From an uncultured Prevotellaceae bacterium (lineage in GTDB: Bacteria > Bacteroidota > Bacteroidia > Bacteroidales > Bacteroidaceae): a stretch of DNA of 64,000 nt. The position numbers were made by a program, and so were the translations under genes. The notes beneath the pieces were generated by a model. It was not told the DNA's origin. It did no database searches and worked only from the letters and a program-made list of their open reading frames with translations. How positions within the stretch are numbered: the first letter of the stretch is position 1; every line of letters starts with the position of its first letter. The stretch spans positions 1-64,000 of the forward strand of contig ONCK01000009.1 of assembly GCA_900316315.1 (NCBI GenBank), in the 5' to 3' direction. Shown here piece after piece: positions 47,621-56,241 of this stretch.

Positions 47621-47875
47621 CCCGTTTAAACTACATCGGATCTAGTTTAAACTACATCCAACCTTGTTTTAAAGACAACGGATATTGTTTTTAGTCAGGT
47701 CGGATAATTTTTATTCTGCATCGGGAGTTTTTCAAAGTAGCATCGGATTTTCCTGAGCAATATCGGACATTGCTTCAAGCATCAACGGATATCCTTTGAG
47801 TTGCTTCAGATATTGTCCGAGCGAGGCAGGATATCCGTCGAGTCGTATCAGGCTATGCGGCGATTTCATCGGGTA
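47620..47875 (+). repeat. Degenerate tandem array, 21-22 bp period, about 12 units
   Basis: A CGGA-like anchor recurs at 47637, 47658, 47679, 47701, 47722, 47744, 47764, 47786, 47807, 47827, 47849 and 47870, i.e. steps of 20-22 bp. Example units are TTGTTTTAAAGACAACGGAT and TTGTTTTTAGTCAGGTCGG, then increasingly diverged ones. The first units (CGTTTAAACTACATCGGATC) are identical in type to the core of the interspersed repeat. The array therefore appears to grow out of a partial repeat copy and decay with distance. No reading frame runs through it. Confidence 0.75.
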
Positions 47876-48230
47876 TGGAGGGGAGGCTGAGGCTTCTTTT
47901 CGCTGATGGGTCTCATGTGGATTTGTGGTGAGCTGACACAGTGCTGTCGAGATGCGTTGATATCATTTTTCACCCTCTTACGGTAGTCTTTAGGATAGAG
48001 CGTAGGGACAGGCAGCTCGCTCGGGGCGGGTAGTTTGTCTGTCCGCCCCGTTCCCTGCGAGGCTGTGTACGCTGCAGCTTCCGGTCTGATAGATTATGGA
48101 GGCCGATTTGACGCCACTATCTCTCCTCCGTGTCCGACAAGGGGCGCCTTTGCGTAGTGTACCCCTATCCGGATAGGACGCGGATACGAAAATTTCATTT
48201 TCTTTATCCTTCATTGTGCTCGCTTATTCG
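47876..48230. other. Gene-free stretch between the tandem array and the GH3 gene
   Basis: No gene or structured RNA is recognised. The short minus-strand frame at 47990-48214 has no family features. Confidence 0.5.
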
Positions 48231-48238
48231 TACCTTTG
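48231..48238 (+). promoter_or_regulatory. Candidate -7 box for the GH3 operon (TACCTTTG)
   Basis: A perfect TAnnTTTG match, 51 bp before the GH3 start codon. A TTG lies about 14 bp upstream, closer than ideal. Confidence 0.5.
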
Positions 48239-48289
48239 TCTACTCATATGGAGTACAGAGCTCCGATATCCAAATACATAGAATAGCCA

Positions 48290-49798
48290 ATGAGTCTGAC
48301 ATCTGTCATAAGGCCATATTTTGAACACTATCTTACGCGTGTGGAGCAGCAGGAGGCCGCGGCTGCCGATACCCAGCGTAAGTTGCTGGCGCGTATGCTC
48401 TACGAAGCAAGTCAGACGGAGTGGGGACGCAAGTACCACTATGCCTCGCTGCAACGTTACGAGGAGTTTAACAAGTCCGTGCCCGTCAATACTTACGAGG
48501 AGCTTAAGGGATACATCGACCGCATGCGTCATGGCGAGCGCAACGTACTCTGGCCTGGCTATGTCAACTGGTATGCCAAGTCATCGGGCACGACCAATGA
48601 CAAGAGCAAGTTTATCCCCGTCAGCAAGCAGTTTATACGCGACACCCACTACGCCGGTGGTCAGGACTGCGTCGCCTACTATCTGCACCAACACCCCGAA
48701 AGCCACCTTTTCGACGGTCGTAGTCTCATACTTGGCGGCAGCCATCAGGATAATTACGATGTAAAGGGCAGTATAGTGGGAGATCTGAGCGCCATCCTCA
48801 TAGAGAATATCAATCCGCTGGCCAATCTGGTGCGCGTACCTCGCAAGTCGACAGCCCTGCTGAGCGACTTTGAGGTCAAGAGAGACCGTATAGCGCGAGA
48901 GACAGCCGACAAGGACGTGACCAATATCAGTGGCGTACCCAGCTGGATGCTCTCAGTGCTGACTAGACTGCTCGAAGTGACAGGTAAGCAGTATGTGACC
49001 GAGGTCTGGCCTCATTTGGAAGTCTTCTTCCACGGTGGTGTCGCCTTTACCCCCTATCGTGAGGCATACAAGGCTATTATCCCATCGGAGCGGATGCACT
49101 ATATGGAGACCTACAATGCGAGCGAGGGCTTCTTTGCCCTGCAGACAGATCCCGGAGACAGCGCCATGCAGCTGATGACTCACCTCGGTGTCTTCTACGA
49201 GTTTGTCCCGCTGGAAGATGTAGGGCGTCCCGATGCTGAGGCCATCCCGCTTTGGAGCGTCGAGACGGGACGCAACTATGCCATGGTCATCTCTACGACG
49301 GCCGGCCTCTGGCGCTATATGATCGGTGACACGGTTGAGTTTACCTCGGTCAACCCCTACAAGATCAAGATTACAGGCCGTACCAAGAGCTTCATCAATG
49401 CATTTGGCGAGGAGCTTATTGTGGACAATGCGGAGAAGGGCCTTGAAGAGGCCTGTCTGGCTACAGGCGCTGAGGTCCAGGAGTATACCGCCGCGCCCAT
49501 ATTTATGAATGAACATGCCCAGTGCCGTCATCAGTGGATGATAGAGTTTCGCAAGGCGCCCGCAGATGTCAATGAGTTTGCCCGCCTGCTCGACGAGGCA
49601 CTTCAGCGTATCAACTCAGACTACGAGGCCAAGCGGGCCAAAAATATCACCCTGCAGCCACTGGAAATCATCGTGGCACGCCGGGGCCTCTTTGATGACT
49701 GGCTCCGGAGCGAGGGCAAGTTGGGCGGACAGCACAAAGTGCCGCGTCTGAGCAGCAACAGACAGATCATAGAGCGACTGATCGAGCTCAATAAGTGA
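48290..49798 (+). CDS. GH3-family acyl-adenylase-like protein
   Basis: A 502-residue cytoplasmic protein of the GH3 superfamily, which in plants joins amino acids to hormones via an adenylated acid. The bacterial members, common in Bacteroidetes, have no settled role. Visible features: the N-terminal helical lead (FEHYLTRVEQQ, EASQTEWGRKYHY), the ATP-binding segment WYAKSSGTTNDKSKFIPVS, the substrate-loop region ETYNASEGFF, the hinge TAGLWRYMIGDTVEFT and the late ITGRTKSFINAFGEELI. All core motifs of an active enzyme are present. It heads an operon with an Ig-like lipoprotein gene (5 bp gap) and a DUF3108 gene, suggesting an envelope-linked function. The acid it activates cannot be inferred. 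Confidence 0.9.
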   Translation: MSLTSVIRPYFEHYLTRVEQQEAAAADTQRKLLARMLYEASQTEWGRKYHYASLQRYEEFNKSVPVNTYEELKGYIDRMRHGERNVLWPGYVNWYAKSSGTTNDKSKFIPVSKQFIRDTHYAGGQDCVAYYLHQHPESHLFDGRSLILGGSHQDNYDVKGSIVGDLSAILIENINPLANLVRVPRKSTALLSDFEVKRDRIARETADKDVTNISGVPSWMLSVLTRLLEVTGKQYVTEVWPHLEVFFHGGVAFTPYREAYKAIIPSERMHYMETYNASEGFFALQTDPGDSAMQLMTHLGVFYEFVPLEDVGRPDAEAIPLWSVETGRNYAMVISTTAGLWRYMIGDTVEFTSVNPYKIKITGRTKSFINAFGEELIVDNAEKGLEEACLATGAEVQEYTAAPIFMNEHAQCRHQWMIEFRKAPADVNEFARLLDEALQRINSDYEAKRAKNITLQPLEIIVARRGLFDDWLRSEGKLGGQHKVPRLSSNRQIIERLIELNK

Positions 49799-49803
49799 TT
49801 TAG

Positions 49804-51768
49804 ATGAAGATAATCCGAACGCTGGATACTGCAAGGCAGCTGATGCGACGCATCAGACGAGGGCGGGGAGCGATGCTGTCGCTGGCCGCACTTATGCTGG
49901 TCGCCTGTGCCAATCCCGGCACGCCCGACGGCGGCCCCTATGACGAGACTCCGCCCCATGTGGTGGCCAGCAATCCCGTCTATGCCTCGCTTGACAGCAA
50001 GGGCAAGGATATAAAGATTTACTTTGACGAACTTGTGGCGCTCGACAATGCGACGGACAAGGTCGTCGTCTCTCCTCCCCAGATCACACCGCCGGATATT
50101 ACCTCTATGGGGAGGTATATACGCATCAAGCTCCAGGATTCGCTCAAGAGCAACACCACTTATACTATTGACTTCAGCGACGCCATTGTTGACAACAATG
50201 AGGGCAACCCCTTGGGCAACTATTCGTTTGTCTTCTCCACGGGTAAGACCGTCGACTCCATGGCAGTGAGCGGCACAGTGGTCAACGCAAGCAATCTCGA
50301 GCCCATCAAGGGCATACTGGTCGGCCTCCAGAGCGATACGGCTGATACGGCCTTTCAGCATAAGCCCTTCATACGCGTCGCCCGTACCGACAGTCGCGGA
50401 CATTTCAGCATACGCGGCGTAGCCGACGGTACCTACCGCGTCTATGCCCTGCAGGACGCCGACGGAGACTTCATCTACTCGCAAAAGAGTGAGCAGATCG
50501 CCTTTCTGCCCCGCACGATCAAGACAGGCTGTTTCCCCGATGTAAGACCGGATACCGTCTGGCGTGACAGTACTCACTGGGACAGCATACGCCAAGTGCA
50601 CTTCACCCACTATACTCCCGACGACATCGTACTGCGCGCCTTTACCGAGAGCCACAGCGACCGCCATCTGCTCAAGGTAGAGAGGAACGTGCCAGAACAT
50701 TTTGATGTCTACTTTACGGCTCCCTCCACCGAGCTCCCGACAGTCAAGGGACTCAATTTCAACGCCGACAATGCCTTTGCCATCGACTTCAACGAGACCA
50801 AGGATACCATCCGGTATTGGGCCAAAGACACGCTGCTGGCTTATCAGGACACCCTGGCGATGGTCCTTACCTATCTGGAAAACGACAGCACGGGTAATGT
50901 CATCACTACCTCGGACACACTCGAGGTCGTGCCCCGTGTCACTCACGCCAGACAGCAGAAATGGGCTGACGAAGCCTACAAGAAGTGGAAAAAGGAGCAA
51001 GACAAGCTTAAGAAGCGCGGCTTGCCGTATCTCACTGAGCAGCCTCCTACGCCGCTGGAGATGGATCAGCATGCTGTAAGTACGCTCGCCCCCAACGAAA
51101 ACCTGTCCTTTGTCATGAAGGAGCCCCTCGCGCTTGTAGACAGCAATAAGATACATCTCTATCTCAGGGTGGATTCGGTTGCAAAGGAGGCCTCCTTCAT
51201 CTTCCGGCAGGACGGGTCGTCTATCATGAAGTACAAGCTCTATGGCGAGTGGCGTCCGCAGCAGCAGTATACGCTTGTCATTGACTCGGCAGCCTTTGTC
51301 GGTATCTACGGCCACGCTTCCGCCAAAGTTGACTTCTCCTTCAGTATCCCCTCACTCGATACCTATTCGTCTCTCCTGGTCAATCTGCAGGGTGTCTACG
51401 ACACTACGGCAGTCGTCGAGCTGCTCAACAGCAGCGACAAGCCTGTCTTGACCACTCGGAGCCGTAACGGGCACGCTGAGTTTTACTTCGTAAGGCCGGG
51501 CACATACTACCTGCGCCTCTTCTTCGACCGCAATAACAATGGCAAGTGGGACGAAGGGGACTTTGATACCGGACAGGAGCCCGAGGAGACCTATTACTAT
51601 CCTGACAAGCTCCAGTTACGGGCCAAATGGGACGAGACCTGCAACTGGCCAGTCTTCAGCCTGCCGTTTAACAGACAGAAGCCAATCGCCATCACAAAGC
51701 AAAAACCTGACAAAGAAAAGAAAATCCAGAATAGAAATGCAGAACGTGAACGCAACAAAAACAAATAG
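49804..51768 (+). CDS. Lipoprotein with bacterial Ig-like (Big_5) domain
   Basis: A 654-residue exported lipoprotein. The start at 49804 gives a basic N region (IIRTLDTARQLMRRIRRGRGAM), a hydrophobic segment and the lipobox LVAC. The next residues (ANPGTPDGGPYDETPPHVVASNP) lead into a Big_5-type Ig-like domain at ~50-145 (DSLKSNTTYTIDFSDAIVDNNEGNPLGNYSFVFSTG). A carboxypeptidase-regulatory-like sandwich follows (VVNASNLEPIKGILVGLQSDT, VARTDSRGHFSIRGVADGTYRVYALQDADGD), then more beta-sandwich repeats. The tail is strongly basic. It is a common Bacteroidetes surface or periplasmic protein with unknown role. It lies 5 bp after GH3 and overlaps the next gene by 32 bp. Confidence 0.85.
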   Translation: MKIIRTLDTARQLMRRIRRGRGAMLSLAALMLVACANPGTPDGGPYDETPPHVVASNPVYASLDSKGKDIKIYFDELVALDNATDKVVVSPPQITPPDITSMGRYIRIKLQDSLKSNTTYTIDFSDAIVDNNEGNPLGNYSFVFSTGKTVDSMAVSGTVVNASNLEPIKGILVGLQSDTADTAFQHKPFIRVARTDSRGHFSIRGVADGTYRVYALQDADGDFIYSQKSEQIAFLPRTIKTGCFPDVRPDTVWRDSTHWDSIRQVHFTHYTPDDIVLRAFTESHSDRHLLKVERNVPEHFDVYFTAPSTELPTVKGLNFNADNAFAIDFNETKDTIRYWAKDTLLAYQDTLAMVLTYLENDSTGNVITTSDTLEVVPRVTHARQQKWADEAYKKWKKEQDKLKKRGLPYLTEQPPTPLEMDQHAVSTLAPNENLSFVMKEPLALVDSNKIHLYLRVDSVAKEASFIFRQDGSSIMKYKLYGEWRPQQQYTLVIDSAAFVGIYGHASAKVDFSFSIPSLDTYSSLLVNLQGVYDTTAVVELLNSSDKPVLTTRSRNGHAEFYFVRPGTYYLRLFFDRNNNGKWDEGDFDTGQEPEETYYYPDKLQLRAKWDETCNWPVFSLPFNRQKPIAITKQKPDKEKKIQNRNAERERNKNK

Positions 51769-52594
51769 CCAACGCCTCAGAATGCTTGCTACACTGGCGG
51801 TCTTTGTCCTCACCCTGGGCTTGGCCGCAGGCAGCCATGCCGCCGTCACCAACTCAGCCACCAATACCGCCTTTCGCAGTGGGGAGACCGTGCAGTATGA
51901 CCTCTACTACAATTGGCACTTCGTCTGGGTCAAGGCCGGCTCAGCTACGATGAGCGTTACGACCACGACCTACAGAGGCAGGCCTGCCTACCGCACGCGC
52001 CTGCTTACCAGGGGCTCGAAACAGGCCGACAGGTTCTGGGTCCTGCGCGACACCCTCACGAGCGTGATGACCTACAACCTGTTGCCTCTCGCGTACAGCA
52101 AGACCGATATGGAGGGGGACAAGTACAGACAGCGCAATGTATGGTATAGCTACAAGGGAGGCCGCTCCTATGCCCGACAGCAGTATATCAATCCCTATGG
52201 CGCTCAGAGCTGGAAGACACAGAGCAGCCATCTCACCATCTACGATATGCTCAGTATCCTGATGAGAGCCCGCTCGCTTGATGCCAGCAAGCTCCAGGTG
52301 GGTCACAAGATCAAGTTTGTCATGACCGACGGCGACGGTATAGCCGATCAGACGCTGATCTTCCGCGGCCGCAAGAATGTTAAGATGAAGACGGGCGCAG
52401 GAACGTACCGCTGCCTCGTAGTCAGTTTTGTCGAGTACGAAGAAGGTAAGCAGAGGGAGGTGGGGACCTTCTACGTGACCGATGATGGCAATCACCTGCC
52501 CGTAGCGGCTGACCTGTATCTCAAGATTGGTTCGGCCAAGATCTATATGTCTGGTTACAAAAACCTTAAGGGCCCTATGCGTGCCCGCAAATAG
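51737..52594 (+). CDS. DUF3108-family exported protein
   Basis: A 285-residue protein with an N-terminal signal (LATLAVFVLTLGLAAGSHA). The mature part is beta-rich and fits the DUF3108 family: FRSGETVQYDLYYNWHFVWVKAGSATMSV at the start, YRTRLLTRGSKQADRFWVLRDTLTSVM, DMLSILMRARSLDASKLQVGHKIKF, FVEYEEGKQREVGTFYVTDDGNHLPVAADLYLKIGSAKIY. The function of the family is unknown; it is periplasmic in Gram-negatives. I chose ATG 51737 because the signal peptide starts there. It overlaps the upstream gene by 32 bp in another frame, implying coupled translation. Last gene of the GH3 operon. Confidence 0.88.
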   Translation: MQNVNATKTNSQRLRMLATLAVFVLTLGLAAGSHAAVTNSATNTAFRSGETVQYDLYYNWHFVWVKAGSATMSVTTTTYRGRPAYRTRLLTRGSKQADRFWVLRDTLTSVMTYNLLPLAYSKTDMEGDKYRQRNVWYSYKGGRSYARQQYINPYGAQSWKTQSSHLTIYDMLSILMRARSLDASKLQVGHKIKFVMTDGDGIADQTLIFRGRKNVKMKTGAGTYRCLVVSFVEYEEGKQREVGTFYVTDDGNHLPVAADLYLKIGSAKIYMSGYKNLKGPMRARK

Positions 52595-53180
52595 AGCTTC
52601 ACAAAGGTCGCCGGAGGAGAGATTTCGTCGACTGCTTCGGGCGAATACAGACGAATAGTCGACAGGCTGGGCCTCTACAGAGACGAGGTCGGATATAGCT
52701 TAGGCTGCATCCGACCTCGTCCTTTTGTCGGGCATATCTGTATATAGATGACTTCAGACACTGTGTGGTTTTGTCCGGGTGTTGAGCTCAGCGCACTGTC
52801 AGTGGAGACGGGCGTATCGCTTAATCATTGGGAGAAGCAGGACGAGGAGACGCAGCATCGTCTCTCAGACAGGTACGGAAACGCTTTATTGTTGAGACAA
52901 AAAAGGCGCTTTATGGCTATGATGGACAGTGATTGTACAGGAAAGGTAGAGCTTTTCCCCGTAAAGCCTGTACGAAGTAGCAGCTATGATGCTGTATGAT
53001 GTTGGCTCGCTTCTATCTGTCTTGTTGTGCCGCCGAGTCTATACTCGTTCTGCATCCTTTTTGACGGTATGCTTTGAAAATGCTATATGCAAGGGGGAGA
53101 AGTTTGTCCGCACTTAGTCTCTGTCTCCGAAGATTCCTAGAAATGTACAATGGTCCGTCGGTCTTTAAGTAGTGCATTAG
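52595..53180. other. Gene-free stretch with the GH3 operon terminator and the left arm of repeat copy 4
   Basis: No gene is supported. From about 53068 (GTATGCTTTGAAAATGCT) the sequence is related to the left arm of copy 2 at 18603 onward, the same distance (about 112 bp) from the AT block. Confidence 0.5.
52682..52727 (+). terminator. Terminator of the GH3 operon, built from 21-bp repeat units
   Basis: GACGAGGTCGGAT (52682-52694) pairs perfectly with ATCCGACCTCGTC (52709-52721), followed by CTTTTG. The arms carry the GGTCGGA motif of the interspersed repeat, with the CGGA and CCGA anchors about 21 bp apart. Confidence 0.8.
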
Positions 53181-53469
53181 TTTTTTTTATATAATAAATC
53201 CGCAATACCGTTTCGTACAGGTGCCGATGTATTGATGACAAGTTGCCTTGTAAGCGTTACAAGGTCGGATGTAGTTTAAACTAGGCCGGACTTAGTTTAA
53301 ACTGGAAGGCGAGTTGTTATCGCTTGATAACCAGTTAGTTACAAGAGCTCCAAATGCTGTTTGTAATTTATTGGTTTTCAGCGTGTTACAGAGGTGATTT
53401 GAGGGGAATTTCATCCTTGTGTCTTCGGGTATAATCCGAGGAACTCAGTTCAATTTTTTATTATAAAAA
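53181..53469 (+). repeat. Interspersed ~290-bp repeat element, copy 4
   Basis: A complete copy bounded by AT blocks TTTTTTTTATATAATAAAT (53181-53199) and TTTTTTATTATAAAAA (53454-53469). The 80-bp core is at 53238-53317. One arm change, ACAAGTTGCCTT instead of ACAAGTCGCCTT, leaves a G-U pair. The inner hairpin is longest here (CCTTGTAA/TTACAAGG). One GGTCGGA has become GGCCGGA. Related arms extend left to about 53068 and right past 53552. Confidence 0.9.
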
Positions 53470-54300
53470 GAGATTGATCCTTTGCCTCCTTAATAGTTCG
53501 GCTACTTGTACAGCTGGATTGTACCTTCGCTGAAAAACGTCCAATGTGGTGTGAGAAAACTTCCGTTGAAAAGGGGTATTGCCAAGAAGGCCGATCGGAC
53601 GGCAAGGAGAGGGATTGGGCCGGCGAGGGAGTGTAACTGGTCAGTCGAGGAAAGCCTTCGGGTAACGAGGCGAGTAATCAGAGCTGCGGGACGGGCGATG
53701 AGAGTAGCGGGCCGTATTGCGGGGCCGCCTCTTTCATGCCCGAGTTCTGCCGCTGCATGGCCGGCCATGGGTGAAGGCCGGTGTTTTGGAAGCCTGACTT
53801 CCGGAAGTTGCCCTGATGGAAGTCCTTTGCCCTGCGTCCGATGACGACGGGGAGGTTGCGCCGGAGGAGTTGTTCGACCTCACGCTGCTTTTTTTTTTTG
53901 AGCTCGTTGGAAAAATCTTTTATGTCCATTTGCTTGTTATTCAGAATAAAGTTGTACCGTTATAGTGGGTATTCAGCGCCGCCCTTTGAGGCCTTGTGGC
54001 TGGATATTGGTGCCGGGATGTGCGTTAGTGCGGCCAGGCTTTCTTTTTGCCTTTAATCTGGAATGTCAAATACCTGCAATTTATTCTGCCCAGTTGGTCA
54101 GTCAGAGAGTATCCGCCGTGGGAGTATGCTTACACGTCGGCCAAGAGAGCAAAGGGGAGCAGCTTGCTGACATCTTTCGAGCAGCAGAGGAGATATTGTC
54201 CCCTTCTGATATTTCTACGGCGCCGATTTCGGGACTCTGCGTATGCTTGCGCATAGCTGCGGATACGCATCGCTGTGTGTCGGATGAGTCTTGACAGATA
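53470..54300. other. Gene-free stretch right of repeat copy 4
   Basis: Near 53552 (TGTGAGAAAACTTCCGTTGA) it matches the right arm of copy 2 at 19081. GC-rich, T-poor units with loose 21-bp spacing follow to about 53660. No gene is supported; the frames at 53502-53929 and 53965-54294 lack family features. Confidence 0.45.
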
Positions 54301-54341
54301 CAAAAACCTCCGGCATGCTTTGTAGCAGACAGTGCCGGAGG
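54301..54341 (-). terminator. Terminator of the AspT/YidE-type transporter gene
   Basis: CCTCCGGCA (54307-54315) pairs perfectly with TGCCGGAGG (54333-54341). On the minus strand TTTTTG follows, 32 bp after the stop. Confidence 0.82.
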
Positions 54342-54372
54342 AAAAGTTATGAAGAAAATTATATTTGTAGAG

Positions 54373-56067
54373 TTATGCGCCACAGAAGAAGAGCACTATG
54401 ATCTGCGCGGTGAAGATGCGTAGGAACATGGAGAGAGGGTATACCGTAGAGTATCCCACAGCGGGCGCCTCCTTGGAGCAAGTCTGATTGGCGTAAGCCA
54501 GCGCAGGAGGGTCTGTGCAGGTTCCGGCGAGCATACCCATGATGGTGAAGTAATTAAACTTGTACTTCATTCTCGCTATGATGCCTATGATAAGGATGGG
54601 GATGACTGTAATGAGAAATCCGGTGCCGACGTATTTGATACCGTCGCCTTGTACGACTGTCTCCCAGAAGTCTGCGCCAGCCTTTATGCCTACGCTGGCG
54701 AGGAAGAGCACGAGTCCTACCTCGCGGAGCATGAGGTTGGCCGACGTGGTGGTATATGTGACGAGGTGTATGCGGTGTCCGTAGCGTCCGATGAGGATGG
54801 CGATGATGAGGGGTCCGCCTGCGATACCCAGCTTGAGAGGTACGGGCATACCAGGTATGGCAATGGGGATACTACCAAAGATGATGCCAAGCAAGATACC
54901 GATAAAAATGGTAGCGATATTGGGGGCGTTAAGACTCTTTACCGAGTTTCCCATCAAGTCTGCGACGCGGTTGACACTATCCTCGGGACCGACGACCATA
55001 ATACGGTCTCCGACATGGAAATGGTGGTCTCTGCTGGCAAACAGGTCAATGCCTTGGCGCGTGATACGCGTTACGTTGACGCCGTAGACGGAGCTGAAGT
55101 GCATCTTGCCCAGTGTCCGGCCGTTCATGGAGGGATTGGTGACGATGATGCGCTTGGATACGAGTACCTGGCTGGAGGGCTCTTCGTGCCATTCGGTGTC
55201 TACCTGTGGGCCGATGAAGGCTTGTATGGCCTCGGCGTCGGCTTCGGCGCACACGATGAGGACTTCGTCACCGAGATTGAAGATGGTGTCGCGATGAGGT
55301 ATCGTCACGTGGCCATCATGCATGAGTCTGGTGCAGACAATGTCTCGCTTGAGAAACTCTGAAATCTCGCTCAGCTTACGCCCGCTCATATACTTGTTGC
55401 TCACTTTGAGATGCATCTGGTAGGGCTTGGCATGCGGGTTTTGCTCTTCGGCGCGGTCGAGCTCCTCTTCCTCCTTGTTGAGGTTGACACGACAGATATA
55501 CCTGACGGCAATTGTCGCCCCGATGATACCCAGCACACCCAGCGGATAAGCGCAGGCGTATCCAGAGGCGATCTGTGGCGCTGTCCCATTGGGGAAGACG
55601 GACCCCAGTGCCTCGTTGGCGGCACCCAGACCAGGCGTGTTGGTGACTGCACCGTAGAGTGTGCCGACCATCATCGGCAGGTTGCGCGGATTGCTGGTGT
55701 CAAAAAAGAGGTAGTAGCATGCAAACATAACTCCGATATTGAGCAGGACCAATACAGTCGAGAGTACATTGAGTATTATGCCGTCCTTGCGGAAGCTCTC
55801 AAAGAAGCCGGGGCCGACTTGCAGTCCGATGCAGAAGACAAATAGTATCAGTCCAAAGTCCTGTATAAAGTTGAGGATGTTTACGGGTGCCGTAAAATGG
55901 AAGTGCCCGGCCAGAATGCCGGCAAAAAGTACAAAGGTCACTCCCAGTGAGATACCACCCACCTTGATCTTGCCTAGCAAGACACCTACTGATATCACGA
56001 CGGCATAGAGCAGCGCGATATGCGCGACTGAGTCAGTCGAGGTGAAGAGATTTATCAACCAGTCCAC
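54373..56067 (-). CDS. AspT/YidE-family transporter with two TrkA_C domains
   Basis: A 564-residue inner-membrane protein. Two homologous membrane halves of about five segments each (residues ~1-175 and ~375-560) flank a cytoplasmic pair of TrkA_C/RCK_C-type domains (~205-365, e.g. [32 protein letters not shown] and [31 protein letters not shown]). This is the layout of aspartate:alanine antiporters and the related YidE group. The segment [13 protein letters not shown]-like ([18 protein letters not shown]) and [14 protein letters not shown] repeat the family signature. The substrate is probably a dicarboxylate or amino acid but cannot be fixed. Monocistronic with a near-perfect promoter and a terminator. 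Confidence 0.88.
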   Translation of the reverse strand: MDWLINLFTSTDSVAHIALLYAVVISVGVLLGKIKVGGISLGVTFVLFAGILAGHFHFTAPVNILNFIQDFGLILFVFCIGLQVGPGFFESFRKDGIILNVLSTVLVLLNIGVMFACYYLFFDTSNPRNLPMMVGTLYGAVTNTPGLGAANEALGSVFPNGTAPQIASGYACAYPLGVLGIIGATIAVRYICRVNLNKEEEELDRAEEQNPHAKPYQMHLKVSNKYMSGRKLSEISEFLKRDIVCTRLMHDGHVTIPHRDTIFNLGDEVLIVCAEADAEAIQAFIGPQVDTEWHEEPSSQVLVSKRIIVTNPSMNGRTLGKMHFSSVYGVNVTRITRQGIDLFASRDHHFHVGDRIMVVGPEDSVNRVADLMGNSVKSLNAPNIATIFIGILLGIIFGSIPIAIPGMPVPLKLGIAGGPLIIAILIGRYGHRIHLVTYTTTSANLMLREVGLVLFLASVGIKAGADFWETVVQGDGIKYVGTGFLITVIPILIIGIIARMKYKFNYFTIMGMLAGTCTDPPALAYANQTCSKEAPAVGYSTVYPLSMFLRIFTAQIIVLFFCGA

Positions 56068-56110
56068 GATAAAATATTTTGTAAAAGATGATTTAATTCA
56101 ATTGATGTTG

Positions 56111-56141
56111 CAAAATTACTGCTTAATGTCTGAATTACAAA
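56111..56141 (-). promoter_or_regulatory. Strong Bacteroidetes-type promoter for the AspT/YidE-type gene
   Basis: On the minus strand TTTG (56138-56141) is followed after 19 bp by TAATTTTG (56111-56118). Both boxes and the spacing match the consensus; the start codon is about 43 bp downstream. Confidence 0.82.
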
Positions 56142-56241
56142 ATGTAAAATATGTTTTTCGACATAGTATTTCAGACTTTGAGACGATTGGGGCGTTTTGT
56201 CTTAAGACTACATCAGATAGTGTCAGCCATAAAGTGCAAAA

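Noticed and set aside
300-47875. Tandem arrays as possible CRISPR arrays
   Set aside because: Units are contiguous at 21-22 bp with no conserved repeat/unique spacer alternation, and no cas genes are present.
49621-51315. 564-codon minus-strand frame opposite the Ig-like lipoprotein gene
   Set aside because: Antisense shadow without motifs; the plus strand has clear signal peptide and domains.
52748-52999. Short plus-strand frame after the GH3 operon terminator
   Set aside because: No ribosome-binding support, promoter or family features; it lies in the flank of repeat copy 4.
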